A stretch of DNA of 26,089 nt, from positions 1 through 26,089 of the IMG/VR virus record IMGVR_UViG_3300025322_000534. One strand, 5' to 3'. Source of the DNA: a virus. The notes beneath the pieces are model-generated. The model saw only the letters and a program-made list of their open reading frames with translations, had not been told where the DNA came from and made no database searches. Positions 22,089 through 26,089 of this stretch are shown here, piece after piece. Every line of letters starts with the position of its first letter. Positions within the stretch are counted from its first letter, which is position 1. The translations under genes were made by a program, and so were the position numbers.

Positions 22089-22406
22089 TTATTTGTTTTT
22101 TGTTTTAATAGCTCCTAGTTGATTCTCTATAGCTTGTCTTGCTCTCTCCGGGGATGTCAGAAGGGATTCGAGTAACATATAGTTATTGAGTCTAGCTTTG
22201 AGAAAGATGTCTTGTTTTGAGTTGTTTGAGGTAGTAACGATCTTCTTCTCTACTGCATCACGCATCGAAGCTACATATTCTCTAACCTTGGGAATGTTGA
22301 GTTGGTTCTGAGTGAGTGAGTCTTCCCATTGTCTGAGAGTCTCTTTCTCTTCTTCTAGTAATTGGTCGTACTTGAGGTTAAATCGTTCTAGTATTTGATC
22401 TATCAT
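22089..22406 (-). CDS. Small helical head-module protein, unknown function
   Basis: A 105-residue, almost wholly helical protein (FNLKYDQLLEEEKETLRQWE, VREYVASMRDAVEKKI, ARLNNYMLLESLLTSPERAR). Its ATG overlaps the portal stop as ATGA. Small helical proteins between portal and scaffold are frequent in phages. I see no catalytic or DNA-binding motif. An assembly helper or a portal-associated protein is possible. Confidence 0.75.
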   Translation of the reverse strand: MIDQILERFNLKYDQLLEEEKETLRQWEDSLTQNQLNIPKVREYVASMRDAVEKKIVTTSNNSKQDIFLKARLNNYMLLESLLTSPERARQAIENQLGAIKTKNK

Positions 22407-24166
22407 CTTGACATAGCATTAGGCGCTGTCATCTGTCTTGGACCTTGAGGTCCTGGTTGACCTTGGGGCTGAACAGGGTTTGGCATAGGGCCGTTCTGCA
22501 TACCTCCTTGATTGGTTAATAATTCTTCTCTCTTAGTTGCTTCTAACTCCATGACTGCGTTAATCTCTTCGGGAGTTAAGGCTCCGGAGTATTCTAGTAG
22601 TTTTCTCTGATATACATCCATGAGCTTAGTATTGCCTGGTATGAGGGTAACAGTTGCGTTTAACTTTTGCAAGATGTCAGAGTCTTGGCTGTCTTTCTCA
22701 TCCTGGCTCCAAATCCTTGTTTGATAACCCGCTTCACTCATCCAGTCGCTATATTGAATCTCCCTCTCAAAGATGTCTTCGGTGTTTCTACCCTTCTTAT
22801 AGACTTTAACGGCATCAAGTTTAGGACCATTCGCTTCTACAAGTTTCAAGAATAATTCTCCTCTGTCTTTCCAGGCTTGGGTGTAGAACTTACTCATTCC
22901 CTTGATTCTTTCCTTTGCCTCACCGAGCGCTAGCTGTACTTCACCTAGAGTAACTTGTCTTTCAGTTTGTGCGCCCTGTTGAGTTGCAGTAGCGCCGGTG
23001 GCCTTCTCCATAGTATTGATGAGGAATTGCATCTCATCCATACTCTCTGACAAGTCGGGGATCTCTATCTTTTGTAATACTTCAGAAGGTTTACCTGGGA
23101 CCGGATACCATCCCCAGGGTTGAGGATTGAAGGTGCTAGGCATAAACTCTTCGCTCTTAGTTGAATCGTAGTAGTGCATCCCAAAGTTGCGTAGGGTTCT
23201 GTTCTCAACGAGTTGTGAGAACCATGAGTTAAGGATCTTGTTGGGAGTACGAACCATATCAGCGAGTCCATCAGACCAGAAGTCTTGTCTCTCAATATCA
23301 TCGGCCCATGTAACATAGGGGAAATGCGTCTTGAACCAGTGGTCCTTAGTCTTACCCATTACTTCTTCGAGGGGTTTGCTCATTAGGATTACTTGGTTGT
23401 CTGCTTCTACCTTGAGATATAGCTCTTCTTCTCCATCTTTTTCTGAATCATAGACGAAGTGCAGTGTTAGTTCTACGATCGTCTCACCAAGGGTCGGATC
23501 TGAGACATCCACAACTCCCATAGCTTCCATTTTCTTATCCTTCTCTCGCGACATCTGTTCATTATTAGCAACCTTGATTAGACCATCATTCGTCATGTAG
23601 AATGCTTCGAGGTCCTTGATTGCCTTTTGATCATAGTCTTTGTTGAGTTTTAATTCTGACATGGGTACATAGATGTGAGTGTGAATGAGGAAGCGTGAGG
23701 TGTGTAGATCGGTAGGATCTGTATATCGTGAGACGAGAATATCTTGGGGGTCTTGAACAGTCATCTTCACCTTGCCATCGACTACTTGCCATTGATCGAA
23801 GGACCGGCCATATAAGAATACTTGCTTCTTATCCACAATGTCTTGGAGTTCCATCCTATTATCTAGTGCCGTAACCTTCCAGTATTCGTTCTGGAATACC
23901 TCTTTCTGCTTATCATTATCTAGGTTCTCGAAGTAGATAACAGGCATATCATCCACATCTTTGAGGAGTGTACGAATTGTCTGCTTCATTATAGGGAGGT
24001 TGACTGACTGTCTTTGAGTCAATCTATTGAATCTTACCTTATCGCGATATAGGGTGTAATTCTCAAACCAATCTGGTTCCCGGCGTGATCGATAGTTGAA
24101 ACCATCTTCTTTGTTATTGAGTAATGAAACCAACTCAGGACTAAGAGCATCTAGTATTTCTTCCAT
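22403..24166 (-). CDS. Portal protein
   Basis: A 587-residue protein. The N-terminal RREPDWFENYTLYRDKVRFN, followed by VNLPIMKQTIRTLLKDVDDM and QVFLYGRSFDQWQVVDGKVK, then IERQDFWSDGLADMVRTPNK, and MDEMQFLINTMEKATGATAT plus the long helix (QVTLGEVQLALGEAKERIKG) are characteristic of portal proteins of podovirus/P22-like size. The end is Pro/Gln/Gly-rich (MQNGPMPNPVQPQGQPGPQG). It forms the dodecameric gate through which the terminase pumps DNA. Gene place right after terminase agrees. An AGGAG site three bases upstream of the ATG marks the start. Residues 1-30 are probably flexible. Confidence 0.88.
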   Translation of the reverse strand: MEEILDALSPELVSLLNNKEDGFNYRSRREPDWFENYTLYRDKVRFNRLTQRQSVNLPIMKQTIRTLLKDVDDMPVIYFENLDNDKQKEVFQNEYWKVTALDNRMELQDIVDKKQVFLYGRSFDQWQVVDGKVKMTVQDPQDILVSRYTDPTDLHTSRFLIHTHIYVPMSELKLNKDYDQKAIKDLEAFYMTNDGLIKVANNEQMSREKDKKMEAMGVVDVSDPTLGETIVELTLHFVYDSEKDGEEELYLKVEADNQVILMSKPLEEVMGKTKDHWFKTHFPYVTWADDIERQDFWSDGLADMVRTPNKILNSWFSQLVENRTLRNFGMHYYDSTKSEEFMPSTFNPQPWGWYPVPGKPSEVLQKIEIPDLSESMDEMQFLINTMEKATGATATQQGAQTERQVTLGEVQLALGEAKERIKGMSKFYTQAWKDRGELFLKLVEANGPKLDAVKVYKKGRNTEDIFEREIQYSDWMSEAGYQTRIWSQDEKDSQDSDILQKLNATVTLIPGNTKLMDVYQRKLLEYSGALTPEEINAVMELEATKREELLTNQGGMQNGPMPNPVQPQGQPGPQGPRQMTAPNAMSR

Positions 24167-24184
24167 ATTCTCCTATTTTTGCAC

Positions 24185-24204
24185 ATAAAATTATCTTAAC
24201 GCAA
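24185..24204 (-). repeat. Intergenic 20-base repeat, copy D (17 of 20 bases)
   Basis: Plus-strand ataaaattatcttaacgcaa differs from the exact copies at 4721 and 12261 by three bases. It starts next to the terminase stop codon and lies in the 39-base gap before the portal Shine-Dalgarno site. Confidence 0.65.
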
Positions 24205-24205
24205 G

Positions 24206-25393
24206 TCATCCAGGCATCTCTTCCCAGAATGGTTTAACCCCACCAAAGTCAGTAGGTGCTACCCATTTGGCACTCCTGCCACTTGCTAGGGCGTATCTTA
24301 TCGCATCCATACAGTGATTGAATAGTTCTGATGGTACATTGATGATCTTCCCATCGCGATCTGTCTCCCACATATAGTTCCGGTATTCTTTGATGAGGTT
24401 GAGAGATCGCTTGGTAACTGAGATGCGTTGGTCCTGAATGAATTGAATACCATTGACTACACTATCCTTACCTTTCACCGCCGGGATGATATTGATTCCA
24501 TAACTATTGATCTCGTCTATACTCTTTGGTTCGGCCGAGTCTGCGATAACTAATGCCTTCTCTTTGTTATTCATAAAGTCAGCGATCGCTTTATTGCTAA
24601 GTCCACGCTGATATAGCATCTCATCAAGGATATAACCATTATTATACTGATAGATCGCAACAATCGCGGTAGGATCATTGGTGTAACCAAAGTCTAATCC
24701 ATACCTATATAGTTTGGCTTCGTGAGGGAATGAGGGCTTCTGGTCTAGGATCTGCCAATCGGTGTATATTCTACCTTCCACATCTCCTAGTTGTCCTAGT
24801 CCATACACTGTCCACCACATCTTATTACCTTTCCTGGCTTCGATTGAGTCAACAATTGACTGTTCAAGGGCCTCATTGTCCATGTAGTTAAGAGTTAAGA
24901 AGTCGTGATCGCGGGTGATTGCTGTGTCTGTGTAAAACCAAAACTCCTGGACCGGGTTCCAGTCTAACCATACAACCTTCTTAGTTCTAACCTCTAACTG
25001 ATCGAATGAGTCTTTGGTGATGTTATTAGCTTCGTTTATAAATAAGACATCACGCCTGGCTCCCTTAACCTTCTCTGGTTGGTCCACCGAGAAGAACTCT
25101 ATCTTGGATTTATTCTTGAACTCATAGGTTGAATCGGTCTTATTCCATTCGTTATCCCTAAAATACTGTCTATCTTCCATAATGTTGAGGAAGTCTCGCA
25201 TCGCTCCTCTCTTCAAATGGGGATATGATTCTGATACTACTGAAATTAGTTCGTTGGGATGAGTCTGAGCATAGTCAATCAAGATCATTAGGATCGAGAT
25301 TGTCTTACTAGCGGAAGTGCCGCCTGATACTGCTCTAATTCTCTTGGTCAGCTTTAGGAGTTTCTCCGTTGCTGTTGTTCGACTGAACGCCAT
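24206..25393 (-). CDS. terL: Terminase large subunit
   Basis: A 395-residue packaging motor ATPase and nuclease of the Terminase_3/PBSX-like kind. Walker A variant GGTSASKT at 24-31; Walker B with catalytic Glu in DVLFINEANN at 115-124; a coupling motif region VVWLDWNPVQEFWFY. The nuclease half has LDFGYTNDPTA (D234), LVIADSAEPKSIDE (D285) and CMDAIRYAL (D363), the three acidic residues expected of the RNase H-like nuclease. Start at 25393 is fixed by Walker A being only 23 residues in and by GGGGGAG six bases upstream. It overlaps the small subunit gene by 59 bases. It works with the portal at the procapsid vertex. Length is somewhat on the short side for the family. Confidence 0.95.
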   Translation of the reverse strand: MAFSRTTATEKLLKLTKRIRAVSGGTSASKTISILMILIDYAQTHPNELISVVSESYPHLKRGAMRDFLNIMEDRQYFRDNEWNKTDSTYEFKNKSKIEFFSVDQPEKVKGARRDVLFINEANNITKDSFDQLEVRTKKVVWLDWNPVQEFWFYTDTAITRDHDFLTLNYMDNEALEQSIVDSIEARKGNKMWWTVYGLGQLGDVEGRIYTDWQILDQKPSFPHEAKLYRYGLDFGYTNDPTAIVAIYQYNNGYILDEMLYQRGLSNKAIADFMNNKEKALVIADSAEPKSIDEINSYGINIIPAVKGKDSVVNGIQFIQDQRISVTKRSLNLIKEYRNYMWETDRDGKIINVPSELFNHCMDAIRYALASGRSAKWVAPTDFGGVKPFWEEMPG

Positions 25394-25739
25394 TGGTGGC
25401 TCCCCCTAGTAATGGTATGGGTTCTCCTCCGCTTGTAATATCTGTCTCTGTCTTATCTCTCCAACTCATATTCTTCAATGCGAATATAACGCCGGTAGGA
25501 GTTGTGCTGTATAGAAGTCTTTTCTCATATATAGATTCAACCTTCTCACGCGCCCTTTTTACTATGTCAAAAAACTGCTCCTTGTTATCATAGTTATAGA
25601 GGGTTTGTCTGCTGATTCCTAATTCATATGCTAACCCTGCTAATGTTGGTTGGTCCTCGTTAGTAAAGTAGGCTTCTATATCATTACTTAATTCTTCTGC
25701 TGATTGATAGGCTAGTGGTCTTCCGCCTGCGTGTTTCAT
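25335..25739 (-). CDS. terS: Terminase small subunit
   Basis: A 134-residue DNA-recognition subunit. The start GGRPLAYQSAEELSNDIEAYF and helix-turn-helix PTLAGLAYELGISRQTLYNY at about 31-50 are the classic pattern, followed by VKRAREKVESIYEKRLLYS and GVIFALKNMSWRDKTETD. These fit gp3/Terminase_2-type small subunits that bind the packaging site and load the motor. Its ATG makes ATGA with the upstream stop. The tail is Gly/Asn-rich and its last 59 bases also code for the large subunit start. Confidence 0.9.
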   Translation of the reverse strand: MKHAGGRPLAYQSAEELSNDIEAYFTNEDQPTLAGLAYELGISRQTLYNYDNKEQFFDIVKRAREKVESIYEKRLLYSTTPTGVIFALKNMSWRDKTETDITSGGEPIPLLGGATNGVQSNNSNGETPKADQEN

Positions 25740-26014
25740 ATTAGGTCCATTCTTTGATCATAGACTGATACTACTAAATATGCTTCTTCTTCTGACTCTC
25801 TGTCTTTGATCGGTAAGAGAGTAAAGATCATAGTTCCGTAACGCAAATAGAGCGCCCGGTTTCTATACTTGGCACTCTTAGCTTCTAGTAGGTCTTTTGG
25901 GAGCTTTTCCTCTACAGCCTGATATAAATACCAAGATGCTTTGGAGATTGATAACTGACATTCCCTAAGTCTTGCTCTTGCGTGTTGTGAGAAGACCGCG
26001 TATCTGTCAATCAT
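25736..26014 (-). CDS. Small protein before terminase, possible DUF4258-like fold, unknown function
   Basis: A 92-residue protein (FSQHARARLRECQLSISKAS, YLRYGTMIFTLLPIKDRESE, AYLVVSVYDQRM). The HAR-x-RL-x-x-C pattern followed by strands recalls the small DUF4258/BrnT-like folds related to RNase toxins, but here there is no antitoxin and the resemblance is weak. ATGA overlap with the small terminase gene places it as the first gene of the packaging unit. GGAG lies four bases before its ATG. I would not assign an enzymatic role. Confidence 0.7.
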   Translation of the reverse strand: MIDRYAVFSQHARARLRECQLSISKASWYLYQAVEEKLPKDLLEAKSAKYRNRALYLRYGTMIFTLLPIKDRESEEEAYLVVSVYDQRMDLI

Positions 26015-26051
26015 AATGCTCCGTTTCCTTCAAGAAGTTTGGAGTGTATTC

Positions 26052-26081
26052 AGTATAACAGATGGTTTAGTCTGAAGACAA
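26052..26081 (-). promoter_or_regulatory. Sigma-70 type promoter candidate before the packaging genes
   Basis: TTGTCT (26076-26081) and TATACT (26052-26057) lie 18 bases apart on the transcribed strand, ahead of the first gene of the row. The -10 box is close to consensus. It would drive the terminase-portal-scaffold unit. The region further upstream is outside the window, so an upstream promoter could also feed this unit. Confidence 0.5.
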
Positions 26082-26089
26082 CTCTCCCA

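Noticed and set aside
1-26089. Recoded genetic code (TGA or TAG as sense), sometimes seen in phages of uncultivated bacteria
   Set aside because: TGA, TAA and TAG all end genes at well-placed junctions (many ATGA overlaps), and the domains read correctly with the standard code.

Overview
The window is a contiguous part of a tailed double-stranded DNA phage (Caudoviricetes) or prophage. Every credible gene lies on the minus strand, so the region is read from position 26089 down to 1. Gene borders are tight: ATGA or TAATG overlaps, or gaps of a few bases, with Shine-Dalgarno sites of the AGGAG type. TGA, TAA and TAG all serve as stops, so the standard bacterial code fits. The sequence does not identify the host. 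The combination of genes suggests an uncultivated environmental phage with a bacterial host.

In order of transcription, the first part (26089-18579) is the packaging and head module: a small unknown protein, terminase small and large subunits, portal, a small helical protein, an acidic scaffold-like protein, the major capsid protein behind its own likely promoter, a protein with a long Ser-rich tail, and a small beta-rich protein. The middle part (18543-12289) is an inserted carbohydrate module: two family-2 type glycosyltransferases, a third GT-A-like protein, three methyltransferase-like proteins, a UDP-sugar dehydrogenase relative, a homing endonuclease, and a previously uncalled 26-residue single-pass membrane peptide. 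The third part (12185-3979) holds virion surface and tail proteins: a fibre-like protein, a DUF2341/LamG lectin-like protein with about 330 residues of alternating Ser-X, a second Ser/Pro-linker protein, a second homing endonuclease, a tail-spike-like C-terminal protein, three proteins sharing one small domain, and a putative neck/adaptor protein. The left end (3976-1) carries a coiled-coil virion protein and the first 905 codons of a very large protein with a membrane-seeking segment, which runs off the window and resembles ejection or polyvalent proteins.

The most interesting hypothesis is that the sugar module works on the virion. Four structural proteins carry long Ser-rich linkers that look like natural O-glycosylation substrates, and the glycosyltransferase, dehydrogenase and methyltransferase genes sit between them in the same transcription direction. 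This is inference; modification of the host surface is the main alternative. Other notable structure: a 20-base sequence repeated exactly in two intergenic gaps and approximately in two more, a glycosyltransferase gene that fuses the two domain types found separately elsewhere in the cassette, and a 1-kb strand-asymmetric purine/pyrimidine tract.

There is no stretch of 300 bases without a gene. No tRNA, rRNA, CRISPR array, integrase, or origin was seen.
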